This document shows positions 8,199 to 16,122 of a stretch of 64,000 nt of DNA, in pieces. This DNA is from Alloiococcus otitis ATCC 51267 (GTDB taxonomy: Bacteria; Bacillota; Bacilli; Lactobacillales; Carnobacteriaceae_A): NCBI RefSeq assembly GCF_000315445.1, contig NZ_JH992962.1, forward strand, positions 1-64,000. The letters run 5' to 3'. The position numbers were made by a program, and so were the translations under genes. The notes beneath the pieces were generated by a model that had not been told where the DNA came from, made no database searches, and saw only the letters and a program-made list of their open reading frames with translations. Every line of letters starts with the position of its first letter. Within the stretch, counting starts at the first letter, position 1.

Positions 8199-8211
8199 AA
8201 TGTTCGTTAAT
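8199..8211. promoter_or_regulatory. Possible PurR box (single, one mismatch)
   Basis: AATGTTCGTTAAT fits the reverse complement of the Firmicute PurBox consensus AWWWCCGAACWWT at 12 of 13 positions. It lies 108 bases before purS. No second box at the usual spacing was found, so PurR control is only a suggestion. Confidence 0.35.
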
Positions 8212-8257
8212 TAACCAAAATGAATAAAATAAAAAGCATAACATTTGGCTTTTATGG

Positions 8258-8288
8258 TTGAAAAACGGATAATTAATGGTAGTATAAA
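8258..8288 (+). promoter_or_regulatory. Likely purine operon promoter
   Basis: TTGAAA (8258-8263) is followed by TAGTAT at 16 bases (8280-8285) or TATAAA at 19 bases (8283-8288). The start of transcription would lie close to the purS ribosome binding site. No purine riboswitch was seen in the leader. Confidence 0.45.
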
Positions 8289-8318
8289 TGTATAATTCGT
8301 AATTAGGGGTGGAAAAAC

Positions 8319-8567
8319 GTGTACCTACTTAATTTAAATGTTGTCTACTTAGAATCAGTTGTTAACCCAGAAGCCGAAAGAGTCAAGGAAGCCTTGAAAC
8401 GACAGGGCGAAGACCAAGTGAAAGATATTAAAATAGGTCGGACCTACCAGGTTGAGCTCGAAGCAGACAGTGAAGAAGCAGCCCAAGCTTATGGGCATGC
8501 CTTAGCTGAAGGCTTATTAGTTAACAAAGCCATGGAAGACTACACACTTTCAATTGAGGAGGCTTAA
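8319..8567 (+). CDS. purS: Phosphoribosylformylglycinamidine synthase subunit PurS
   Basis: PurS is the small bridging subunit of the three-part FGAM synthetase (PurS-PurQ-PurL) of Firmicutes. The 82-residue protein matches the family in length and in the 'VKDIKIGRTYQVELEA' core and the 'AEGLLVNKAMEDYTL' end. The start is GTG behind AGGGGTGGA. It is the first gene of the purine operon, and purQ begins 2 bases after its stop codon. PurS normally links the glutaminase to the synthetase, so its presence shows the complex architecture is kept although PurQ looks catalytically dead. Confidence 0.93.
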   Translation: MYLLNLNVVYLESVVNPEAERVKEALKRQGEDQVKDIKIGRTYQVELEADSEEAAQAYGHALAEGLLVNKAMEDYTLSIEEA

Positions 8568-8569
8568 GG

Positions 8570-9220
8570 GTGAAAGCAGCTGTTATTACTTATCCGGGAA
8601 CAAGCGGAGGGCAAACTAGCCGGGACTTGCTTGAAAAATTAGGTTTTGAAGTGGATATGGTCAAATCAAGTGACCGCTTGGACCAAGACCTAGACTTATT
8701 ACTTCTTGCTGACGGCAGTGCCTATGGCGGAGCCGTTAGACCTGGTGCTATTGCTAGTCTTGACCCTATCAGCCAAGACATTAAGGACTTTGCTGACCAA
8801 GGCAAGGTCGTCATCGGCCTCGGCAATGGTTTTCAAATTTTGACCGAGTTAAACTTATTGCCCGGTTATTTTATGAAAAACCCCAACTTGTCCTACATCA
8901 GCAAGATGGTAAAAGTAGAGACCAAGCCAGACTACCTAGTGACAGACCATAATCCAATCGACCTTTTTATCTCTAACAAGCAGGCTAGCTACCGGCTTAG
9001 TGATCAAGACTTGAGTCAACTTGAAGCAAATGACCAGGTTCTAATGACTTACCAGGATGACGAGACAAATTCAAGCCATGCCATAGCCGGTGTCACCAAT
9101 AAGGAAAACAATGTCTTTGGTCTTATGCCGCTATTGGACCGCCACCAGGACAAAGACATCACTTCTGACTTGGGGCTTAGATTAACCCGAGACATCCTCA
9201 AAGAGAAAGGATTGGTCTAA
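8570..9220 (+). CDS. purQ: FGAM synthase subunit PurQ with degenerate glutaminase site
   Basis: PurQ normally hydrolyses glutamine and passes ammonia to PurL. The 216-residue protein aligns along its length with the class I glutaminase PurQ (start MKAAVITYPG, 'GAIAS', 'GNGFQILTEL', 'IAGVTNKENNVFGLMP'). The nucleophile motif GVCNGFQ of the family is GLGNGFQ here, with Gly85 in place of Cys. The PHPER motif holding the catalytic His and Glu reads PLLDR (187-191). The first glycine motif PGG is ADG and the HGEG segment is absent. The frame is intact, begins at GTG, and overlaps the purL start by one base. It probably survives as a structural subunit. Loss of glutaminase activity is an inference from missing residues. 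Confidence 0.9.
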   Translation: MKAAVITYPGTSGGQTSRDLLEKLGFEVDMVKSSDRLDQDLDLLLLADGSAYGGAVRPGAIASLDPISQDIKDFADQGKVVIGLGNGFQILTELNLLPGYFMKNPNLSYISKMVKVETKPDYLVTDHNPIDLFISNKQASYRLSDQDLSQLEANDQVLMTYQDDETNSSHAIAGVTNKENNVFGLMPLLDRHQDKDITSDLGLRLTRDILKEKGLV

Positions 9221-11436
9221 TGAAATTACAAGCTATGACTGCCCAAGAAGTAAAAGATTCCAAGACCTACTTGGAATGGGGCTTGTCTGAAGATGAATAC
9301 CAAGAAATCACCAAGCAAATTGGCCGCCTTCCCAACTACACTGAAACAGGCATTTACTCTGGCATGTGGTCAGAACACTGCTCTTATAAAAGTTCAGCCT
9401 CCATCTTGCGGAACTTTTATACCCAGGGCGACCAAGTTGTCCAAGGCCCAGGCGAAGGGGCAGGAACACTTGATATTGGAGACGGACAAGGGGTCGTTTT
9501 TAAAATGGAAAGTCACAACTCCCCATCAGCCGTCGAACCCTATGAAGGGGCAGCAACGGGTGTAGGCGGGGTCGTCCGTGACGTCTTCTCCATTGGGGCC
9601 CAACCCATTGCCCTAGTCGATTCTCTCCGCTTTGGTCCTTTAACCGACAGCCATGAGCAAAAGCTGGTTTCCCAGGCCATCAAAGGGATAGCTGACTACG
9701 GGAACATTTTAGGTATTCCAAGTCTTGCTGGTGAGTTGAAATTTGATCCAGCCTACCGAAAAACTCCTTTAATCAACGCCATGTGTGTAGGCTTGGTAGA
9801 TGTTGACAAAATGCACAAGGGGCTAGCCTCTGGGGTTGGCAACAAGCTCCTATACGTTGGGGCGACAACTGGTCGTGACGGCATCCACGGGGCTTCCTTC
9901 TCAAGTAAGGAAGTCACTGATGAAGGTCAAGGTTCAGCAGTCCAGGCAGGGGACCCCCACAAGGAAGAAGTTCTTATCGATGCCTATATGACCATGTTGG
10001 ACCGTTATCAAGATGGCATCATTGGCATGCAAGATATGGGAGCAGCTGGTTTAGTTTCTTCTAGCTCCGAAATGGTCGAAAAAGCTGGCCTTGGCTTGTC
10101 TCTAGACATGGACCAGGTGCCTATGCGGGAAAAAGACATGACAGCCTACGAATTATTATTGTCCGAGTCCCAAGAGCGGATGCTCTTGTGTGTCAAACCA
10201 GACTATGTGGAAGACATTAGCCAAATTTTCTGGCAAGCTGGATTAGAAGCCAGTGTCATTGGTGAAGTGACTGAAGGTGACCGCTACCAAGTCTTCCAGC
10301 AGGGTGAAAAGGTTGTAGACTTACCGGTTAAAAGCCTGGCTTCAGGTGTGCCGGAATTAACTTATGAAGCTAAGCAACCAGAATGGATGGCTTCAGACCA
10401 GGATGACGACTACAAACCTGTAATTTCTTCAATTGAAGAAGCCAGCTTAAGCATTCTCGCTTCTGATGATTTCTCCAGCAAGCAATCCGTCTTTAACCAG
10501 TTTGACTCTCTGGCTAAGAACCAAACCCTCCGCCAACCTGGGTCAGATAGTGGACTTGTTCGAATTCCAAATACCGACAAGGCAGTTGCCCTAACTGCTG
10601 ACGGCAACAGTCGCTATGTATACTTGAACCCGGAAGTCGGTGGGCAAATTGCAGTAAGTGAAGCGGCCCGCAATATTGTTGCCAGTGGGGCCAAACCCTT
10701 GGGCATGACAGACGGATTGAATTACGGGAATATCAATAATCTAGAAGTTTACTACAGCTTTGAACAATCTTGCTTGGGCATCAGCCAGGCATGTGAGGTC
10801 TTAGATACTCCCGTTGTATCAGGCAATGTATCTTTAAACAATGGACCATTTGACACCCCTATCTACCCTAGCCCAATTGTCGGTATGGTTGGTTTACTCA
10901 AAGACTACCGTAAAATCCTGGCCAATCAATTTACCAGTGCCGGCCAGGCTATCTACTTGCTTGGCGAGACTGGGGCCGATTTTGCCGGCAGTTTGATCCA
11001 AAAAATTCAAGAAGATCGAATCTTTGGCTCTCCACGCATCAATCTTTACCAAGAAAAACAAAACCAAGATTTTGTTTTGACCGCTAATGACCAGGGCTTG
11101 TTGGAGGTGAGCCACGACTTGTCAGAAGGGGGACTTTTTGTCCACTTGCTAAAAATGGCTTTTGGCACTGATTATGCCTTTGACCTAGATAGTGACTTGA
11201 CCAAGGAAGACCTCTTTAGTGAGACCCAGTCCCGCTTTATTCTTGCAGTGGATGCAAGCAAGCAGGCTGACTTTGAAGCTCTTGTCCAAGAAGCGGACGT
11301 TAAGGTTCAAAAAATTGGCCAAACCAAAGAAGCTGACCAAATCAAAGTGAATTTAGCAGATGGAACACGGGAAGAATTGTCCAAGAAAGAACTAGAAATT
11401 ATCTGGTCCCAAGCTTTTGACCAGAAATTTGACTAA
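9220..11436 (+). CDS. purL: Phosphoribosylformylglycinamidine synthase subunit PurL
   Basis: PurL makes FGAM from FGAR, ATP and ammonia. The 738-residue length is that of the small Firmicute PurL that works with PurS and PurQ. The motif MWSEHCSYKSS (about residues 47-57) with the conserved His is intact, as are 'VFKMESHNSPSAVEP' and 'GMQDMGAAGL'. The start codon overlaps the purQ stop (TAATG), which suggests translational coupling. The synthetase site looks normal, so it could accept free ammonia if PurQ cannot supply it. Confidence 0.96.
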   Translation: MKLQAMTAQEVKDSKTYLEWGLSEDEYQEITKQIGRLPNYTETGIYSGMWSEHCSYKSSASILRNFYTQGDQVVQGPGEGAGTLDIGDGQGVVFKMESHNSPSAVEPYEGAATGVGGVVRDVFSIGAQPIALVDSLRFGPLTDSHEQKLVSQAIKGIADYGNILGIPSLAGELKFDPAYRKTPLINAMCVGLVDVDKMHKGLASGVGNKLLYVGATTGRDGIHGASFSSKEVTDEGQGSAVQAGDPHKEEVLIDAYMTMLDRYQDGIIGMQDMGAAGLVSSSSEMVEKAGLGLSLDMDQVPMREKDMTAYELLLSESQERMLLCVKPDYVEDISQIFWQAGLEASVIGEVTEGDRYQVFQQGEKVVDLPVKSLASGVPELTYEAKQPEWMASDQDDDYKPVISSIEEASLSILASDDFSSKQSVFNQFDSLAKNQTLRQPGSDSGLVRIPNTDKAVALTADGNSRYVYLNPEVGGQIAVSEAARNIVASGAKPLGMTDGLNYGNINNLEVYYSFEQSCLGISQACEVLDTPVVSGNVSLNNGPFDTPIYPSPIVGMVGLLKDYRKILANQFTSAGQAIYLLGETGADFAGSLIQKIQEDRIFGSPRINLYQEKQNQDFVLTANDQGLLEVSHDLSEGGLFVHLLKMAFGTDYAFDLDSDLTKEDLFSETQSRFILAVDASKQADFEALVQEADVKVQKIGQTKEADQIKVNLADGTREELSKKELEIIWSQAFDQKFD

Positions 11437-11470
11437 GACAAGTTGACCTAAAAAGAAAGGAGCCCAGCTT

Positions 11471-13915
11471 TTGTTTGCTATTTGGAACCACCCCCAAGCA
11501 GGCCAGGTAAGCCAGTTTGCCTTGCTCAACCTGCAACACCGGGGCCAACAAGGGGCAGGTATTACAGTTTTTGACCAGGAAAAAGGGACCTGGTTGACCC
11601 ACAAGGGACCTGGCTTGGTCAATGAGGTTTTCGAACACAAGGAAACCCTTGATCGCTTAGCTGGTAATTGTGCCCTGGGGTCTGTCCACTACTCTTCCCA
11701 AAAACAACTCCAAGACCAAACTGATATTAACCCTATCCGGTTTTCATTTTTAGATGAATCCTTTGCTATCGCTTTTTCAGGCCATATCGTCAACGCCAAA
11801 AGTTTGCGGCAGGAGATGGAAAACCAAGGAAGTATCTTTTACTCGAATTCGGACGGGGAGGTCTTTGCCCACCTGATCCGCCACAGCAAGGAAGAGTCCA
11901 TGGTAGATAAAATCAAAGAAGCCTGCCAGGCTGTTAAGGGTGGCTATTCCGTTAGCTTGCTAACCGAAGAAGGGATTTATGCCTTTGTCGACCCAGCAGG
12001 CTTGCGCCCCCTTGTGGTGGGTCAGCTGAACCAGGCAAACCCATCCTACCTAGTGACAAGCGAGTCTTGTGCCTTGAAGGGCTTGGGAGCTGACCAGGTC
12101 TATGAATTAGGTCCTGGACAAGGAGTCTTTATCGATGACTCAGGCTACCAGGTCTTTAACCATGCTGACCACCCGGGCCCCAACAAGGTAGAAGCTATGG
12201 AGTATATCTACTTTGCCCGGCCGGACTCCACGATAGCTGGTGTCAATGTCTATCTGGCCCGTAAAAACATGGGTCGCTACCTGGCCAAGGAAGATGAAGG
12301 CACCCAGGGCGACTTGGTCATGGGGGTCCCTAATTCCTCTTTAATCGCTGCCAGTGGTTATGCTGGAGAAAAGGGGATTTCTTACGACCTAGGCTTGGTA
12401 AAAAACCAATACGTGGGTCGGACCTTTATCGAACCCAGCCAAGAGTTGCGAGAGCTGGGCGTCAAAAACAAACTGTCGGTGATCAGCCAGGCAGTTGAAG
12501 GTAAGGATATTATCTTAATCGATGACTCTATCGTTAGGGGGACAACCAGCAAGCGGATTGTCAAACTCCTCAAAGAGGCAGGGGCCAGCAAGGTTCACTT
12601 GCGGATCTCCTCACCCCCTATCCTCTTCCCTAATTATTACGGGATCGACATGTCAACGTCCAAGGAATTAATTGCTCAAAACCGGACTATCCAAGAAATG
12701 ACTGATTATATCGGTTGTGATTCCCTAGCCTTCCTATCGATCTCGGCCCTTAAGCAATCTGTCCAGGACTATAACCCGGACATCGACTTGTCCCTTTCTA
12801 TTTTTAACGGGGACTACCATGAAGGCTTGGGCGACCACCAAGACTATTTAAAAAACAACCTGTCAAGCAAATGGCCCAATTACAAGAAGGAGGAAGCCAT
12901 GTCTGATTTATACAAGGAAGCCGGCGTAGATATCGAAAAAGGATATGAATCAGTTGACCGCATTAAAAGTCACATCGACAAGACCTTGAACAAGAACGTC
13001 CTAAGCCAACTCGGAGGCTTTGCCGGCAGCTATTCCCTGAAAGACTTTGACTTTGACCACCCTGTCTTGGTTTCTGGAACAGATGGAGTAGGGACCAAGA
13101 TTCTATTGGCCCAGCAGGCAGACAAGCATGACACCATCGGGATAGACTGTGTGGCCATGTGCGTTAATGATGTCCTTGCCCAGGGTGCCAAGCCCCTCTT
13201 TTTCTTAGACTACCTAGCCCTTGGTCAAAATAAACCAGACCGGGTTGAAAAAATTGTCGCTGGTGTGGCCCAAGGATGCCAAGAGGGGAACATGGCCTTA
13301 ATTGGGGGCGAAACTGCCGAAATGCCGGATATGTATGACTTAGACGAATATGACCTGGCCGGTTTTGCCCTAGGAATTGCCGACAAGGACCAGATGATGG
13401 ACCCCAACCAGGTCAAAGCAGGCGACTACCTCCTAGGTCTACCAAGTTCAGGCCTCCATTCCAATGGTTTCTCCCTTGTCCGCAAGCTCTTTTTTAAAGA
13501 CCGTGACTATGCTTTTGACCATAAATTGAGAAATGGCAAGACCTTAATCGAAGAATTACTAGAACCCACTCGGATTTATGTCAAAGAGGTCTTACCCCTT
13601 ATTCAAGCTGACTTATTATCCGGCATTGCCCATATTACTGGTGGGGGCTTTTTTGAAAATGTTCCCCGCATGCTACCAGACCAATTAAGTGCTGTGATTG
13701 ATACCAGCCAAATTCCTAAAAAAGAAATTTTCACCCTCTTAAGTGACCTGTCTGGTATGAGCCGGGAAGACCTATATGGGACCTTTAACATGGGGGTTGG
13801 CATGGTCTTAGCGGTTAGTCCCGACAAGAAAGACCAGGTCCTGGACCAAGTCCAAGAGGCCTTTGTCCTCGGACAGGTAAGTGACAAAAAAGATGAAAAA
13901 CTTGTTTTGAAATAG
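11471..13915 (+). CDS. purFM: PurF-PurM fusion: amidophosphoribosyltransferase (degenerate glutaminase) plus AIR synthetase
   Basis: One 814-residue frame joins PurF (1-476) and PurM (from Met477, 12899). The PurF part has a class II amidotransferase fold ('LQHRGQQGAGI', 22-32) and an intact PRPP loop DDSIVRGTTS (351-360). The N-terminal CGVFGIWG motif is reduced to MFAIWN: no Cys precedes it, the frame starts at TTG behind AAAGGAG, and a stop lies at 11444. The glutamine-site Arg (HVRY) is His73 (SVHY) and the Asn of HNG is Ser103 (FSG). No cluster-ligand Cys is present at the C-terminus. The PurM part has 'SGTDGVGTK' and 'GGGFFENVPRM'. An AAGGAGG site (12887-12893) is kept 5 bases before Met477, so free PurM may also be made. 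Between the two parts lies no stop codon. Confidence 0.93.
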   Translation: MFAIWNHPQAGQVSQFALLNLQHRGQQGAGITVFDQEKGTWLTHKGPGLVNEVFEHKETLDRLAGNCALGSVHYSSQKQLQDQTDINPIRFSFLDESFAIAFSGHIVNAKSLRQEMENQGSIFYSNSDGEVFAHLIRHSKEESMVDKIKEACQAVKGGYSVSLLTEEGIYAFVDPAGLRPLVVGQLNQANPSYLVTSESCALKGLGADQVYELGPGQGVFIDDSGYQVFNHADHPGPNKVEAMEYIYFARPDSTIAGVNVYLARKNMGRYLAKEDEGTQGDLVMGVPNSSLIAASGYAGEKGISYDLGLVKNQYVGRTFIEPSQELRELGVKNKLSVISQAVEGKDIILIDDSIVRGTTSKRIVKLLKEAGASKVHLRISSPPILFPNYYGIDMSTSKELIAQNRTIQEMTDYIGCDSLAFLSISALKQSVQDYNPDIDLSLSIFNGDYHEGLGDHQDYLKNNLSSKWPNYKKEEAMSDLYKEAGVDIEKGYESVDRIKSHIDKTLNKNVLSQLGGFAGSYSLKDFDFDHPVLVSGTDGVGTKILLAQQADKHDTIGIDCVAMCVNDVLAQGAKPLFFLDYLALGQNKPDRVEKIVAGVAQGCQEGNMALIGGETAEMPDMYDLDEYDLAGFALGIADKDQMMDPNQVKAGDYLLGLPSSGLHSNGFSLVRKLFFKDRDYAFDHKLRNGKTLIEELLEPTRIYVKEVLPLIQADLLSGIAHITGGGFFENVPRMLPDQLSAVIDTSQIPKKEIFTLLSDLSGMSREDLYGTFNMGVGMVLAVSPDKKDQVLDQVQEAFVLGQVSDKKDEKLVLK
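12887..12901 (+). promoter_or_regulatory. Internal ribosome binding site and start for the PurM part
   Basis: AAGGAGG at 12887-12893 stands 5 bases before an in-frame ATG at 12899. From this ATG a 338-residue PurM of normal length would be made. The site suggests that the fused frame once was two genes, purF and purM, and that purM may still be translated separately. Confidence 0.7.
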
Positions 13916-13926
13916 GGGGTTATAAA

Positions 13927-14508
13927 ATGAACATTGCCCTCTTTGCTTCAGGTCGGGGAAGTAATGTCCAGGCTATCTTGGACCAAACCCAACCTGACCA
14001 TGTCCCAGTCCAGGCCCAGTGCCTGGTCTGTAATGATCCCGACGCCCCTGCTATTGACCTGGCCAAGGACTACAGTTTGCCTTGCCTTGTCCTGCCTTCT
14101 AAAGGGATTAGTCGGTCAGACTGGGAGGCAGAGGTCTTGGCTTATTTGAGTCAGTATGAGATCGACTATATTGTCCTAGCCGGCTTCATGCGTTTACTTA
14201 GCCCAAACTTTATTGACCATTTCAAGGACCGGATTCTTAACATCCACCCCTCCCTCCTGCCCAAGTACCCAGGAACCAAGAGCATTGAAGAAGCTTACGA
14301 CAACCAGGAAAAAGAAACAGGGGTCACCATCTTTTATGTCGATGCCGGGGTGGATACCGGCCGAATCATCGACCAGAGAAGGGTCAAGCTTGACCCTGAC
14401 TGGTCCCTAGCAGACTTGGAAGACCAGATCCACCGAGTCGAACATGAAATGTACACGCAAGTCTTGATCCAACTCGCCCAAGAAGGAGAGGATGTAAATG
14501 ACAGATAG
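13927..14508 (+). CDS. purN: Phosphoribosylglycinamide formyltransferase PurN
   Basis: PurN transfers the formyl group of 10-formyltetrahydrofolate to GAR. The 193-residue protein has the N-terminal nucleotide motif ALFASGRGSNVQ, the catalytic 'LNIHPSLLPKYPG' with Asn and His, and 'TIFYVDAGVDTG' with the conserved Asp. It lies 11 bases after purFM and overlaps purH by 11 bases. The folate genes at 31606-34532 could supply its cofactor. Confidence 0.95.
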   Translation: MNIALFASGRGSNVQAILDQTQPDHVPVQAQCLVCNDPDAPAIDLAKDYSLPCLVLPSKGISRSDWEAEVLAYLSQYEIDYIVLAGFMRLLSPNFIDHFKDRILNIHPSLLPKYPGTKSIEEAYDNQEKETGVTIFYVDAGVDTGRIIDQRRVKLDPDWSLADLEDQIHRVEHEMYTQVLIQLAQEGEDVNDR

Positions 14509-16099
14509 CGACAAGCGCTTTGCCCTATTGAGTTTATCAGACAAGGAAGGTCTTCCCTCTCTGGCCCAGGCCTTTGTGGATGCCGGTATTCACTTAATGG
14601 CAACAGGGGGGACCTACCGAACCCTTAAGGAGGCAGACTTGCCCGTCCAAGCGGTTGAGGACTTTACCGGAGTCAAGGAAATGCTGGATGGCCGGGTCAA
14701 AACCCTGCATCCAAAAATCCATGGCGGCCTCTTAGCCGACCGCAGCAAGCCAGACCACCTTGCCACCATGGCCGACCAAGCCATTCCCGATATTGCTTTT
14801 CTGGTGGTCAACCTCTACCCCTTTGCGGAAGTGGTGGCCCAGGATGCTTCAAATGTCGACCGGGCCATTGAAAATATCGACATCGGAGGACCAACCATGT
14901 TGCGGTCCGCTGCTAAAAACCATGCCAGTCTGACTGTTTTAACGGACAAGCGGGACTACCCCCTTGTTATAGAGGAGCTAAAAGACCAAGGGCAAACCTC
15001 TCAATCTACAAGAAGTTACTTAGCTAGCAAGGTCTTCCAACTGACTGCCCACTATGACCAAGAAATTGCTAACTACCTTGCCCAGGCCAAGCAAGGCCAG
15101 GTGTCTGACCAAGGCCAGGACTGGCCCTTTATCAGCCAGACTTATAACTTGAAAGCCAGCCTTCCTTACGGGGAAAACAACCAGCAAAAAGCCTGGTTCT
15201 ACACAGACGGCCAGGCTAGCCGGTCAACCATTGCTGGAGCCAAGCAGCTAAATGGCAAGGCCCTATCTTTCAACAACATTAAAGATGCTGATGTGGCCAT
15301 TAATATGCTAGCCGACTTTCCTGACCAAGCTACTGCGATTGCCATCAAGCACATGACACCATGTGGGGTTGGTCGAGGGGACGATATCCACCAAGCCTTT
15401 GACCGCTGTTACCAGGCTGATTCCAAGTCGATCTACGGTGGAATTGTTTCATTTAACCAAGTAGTCGATGAAGGATTGGCCCAAAGCCTGTCCAAGATTT
15501 TCTTAGAGATTATTGTGGCACCAGGCTTTACCGACTCTGCCTTGGCCATTTTAACCAAGAAGAAAAAACTCCGCCTGCTTGAAATTGACCTACCGGAAAA
15601 AAACCAGGCAGGACTCCAGCAGGTATCGGTGTCTGGCGGTTTACTTATCCAAGAACCCGACCAGTCAACTGAGCTGGACTTTCCTTCCGGGCAAAAGCCA
15701 AGCCAGTGGACCTATTATGGGGAGGACCAGTATAGCCAGGAAGAACTCCAGACCATGGCCTTTTTAATGAAGGTGGTCAAGTACGTGAAAAGTAATGCCA
15801 TTGTGGTTGGAGCTGGCCAAATGACCTTAGGCGTTGGTGGTGGCCAGCCTAACCGGGTCAATTCAGCCCAGATCGCCCTGGAAGAGATGCAGGCCAAGAA
15901 CTTACAGGCTGATGGTAAAATCTTCCTGGCCAGTGATGCCTTTATTCCCATGCGGGATACGGTAGACTTGGCCAGCCAATATGGGGTAGATGTTATTGTC
16001 CAGCCTGGAGGGTCCATCCATGATGATGATGTGATAGCCGCTTGCCAGGAAAAAGGCATTGACCTGGTCATGACCGGCTACCGCCACTTTAAGCACTAA
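14498..16099 (+). CDS. purH: Bifunctional AICAR transformylase / IMP cyclohydrolase PurH
   Basis: PurH carries out the last two steps to IMP. The N-terminal MGS-like cyclohydrolase domain (about 1-150) has 'MATGGTYRTLKEA' and 'HPKIHGGLLADR'. The transformylase domain follows with 'AIKHMTPCGVG' and ends 'SIHDDDVIAACQEKG'. At 533 residues it is slightly longer than the usual 510-520. It overlaps purN and is followed by purD after 23 bases. No oddity in catalytic motifs was noticed. Confidence 0.95.
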   Translation: MTDSDKRFALLSLSDKEGLPSLAQAFVDAGIHLMATGGTYRTLKEADLPVQAVEDFTGVKEMLDGRVKTLHPKIHGGLLADRSKPDHLATMADQAIPDIAFLVVNLYPFAEVVAQDASNVDRAIENIDIGGPTMLRSAAKNHASLTVLTDKRDYPLVIEELKDQGQTSQSTRSYLASKVFQLTAHYDQEIANYLAQAKQGQVSDQGQDWPFISQTYNLKASLPYGENNQQKAWFYTDGQASRSTIAGAKQLNGKALSFNNIKDADVAINMLADFPDQATAIAIKHMTPCGVGRGDDIHQAFDRCYQADSKSIYGGIVSFNQVVDEGLAQSLSKIFLEIIVAPGFTDSALAILTKKKKLRLLEIDLPEKNQAGLQQVSVSGGLLIQEPDQSTELDFPSGQKPSQWTYYGEDQYSQEELQTMAFLMKVVKYVKSNAIVVGAGQMTLGVGGGQPNRVNSAQIALEEMQAKNLQADGKIFLASDAFIPMRDTVDLASQYGVDVIVQPGGSIHDDDVIAACQEKGIDLVMTGYRHFKH

Positions 16100-16122
16100 A
16101 AACAGAACAAGGAGGGATGAAG

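Noticed and set aside
8144-8318. Purine or guanine riboswitch before purS
   Set aside because: No aptamer core was recognisable; the leader looks too short for one.
11437-11500. Frameshift or wrong start hiding an intact PurF N-terminus
   Set aside because: All three frames upstream were read; an in-frame stop lies at 11444 and no Met-Cys-Gly or Cys-Gly codons occur before the conserved FAIWN segment.
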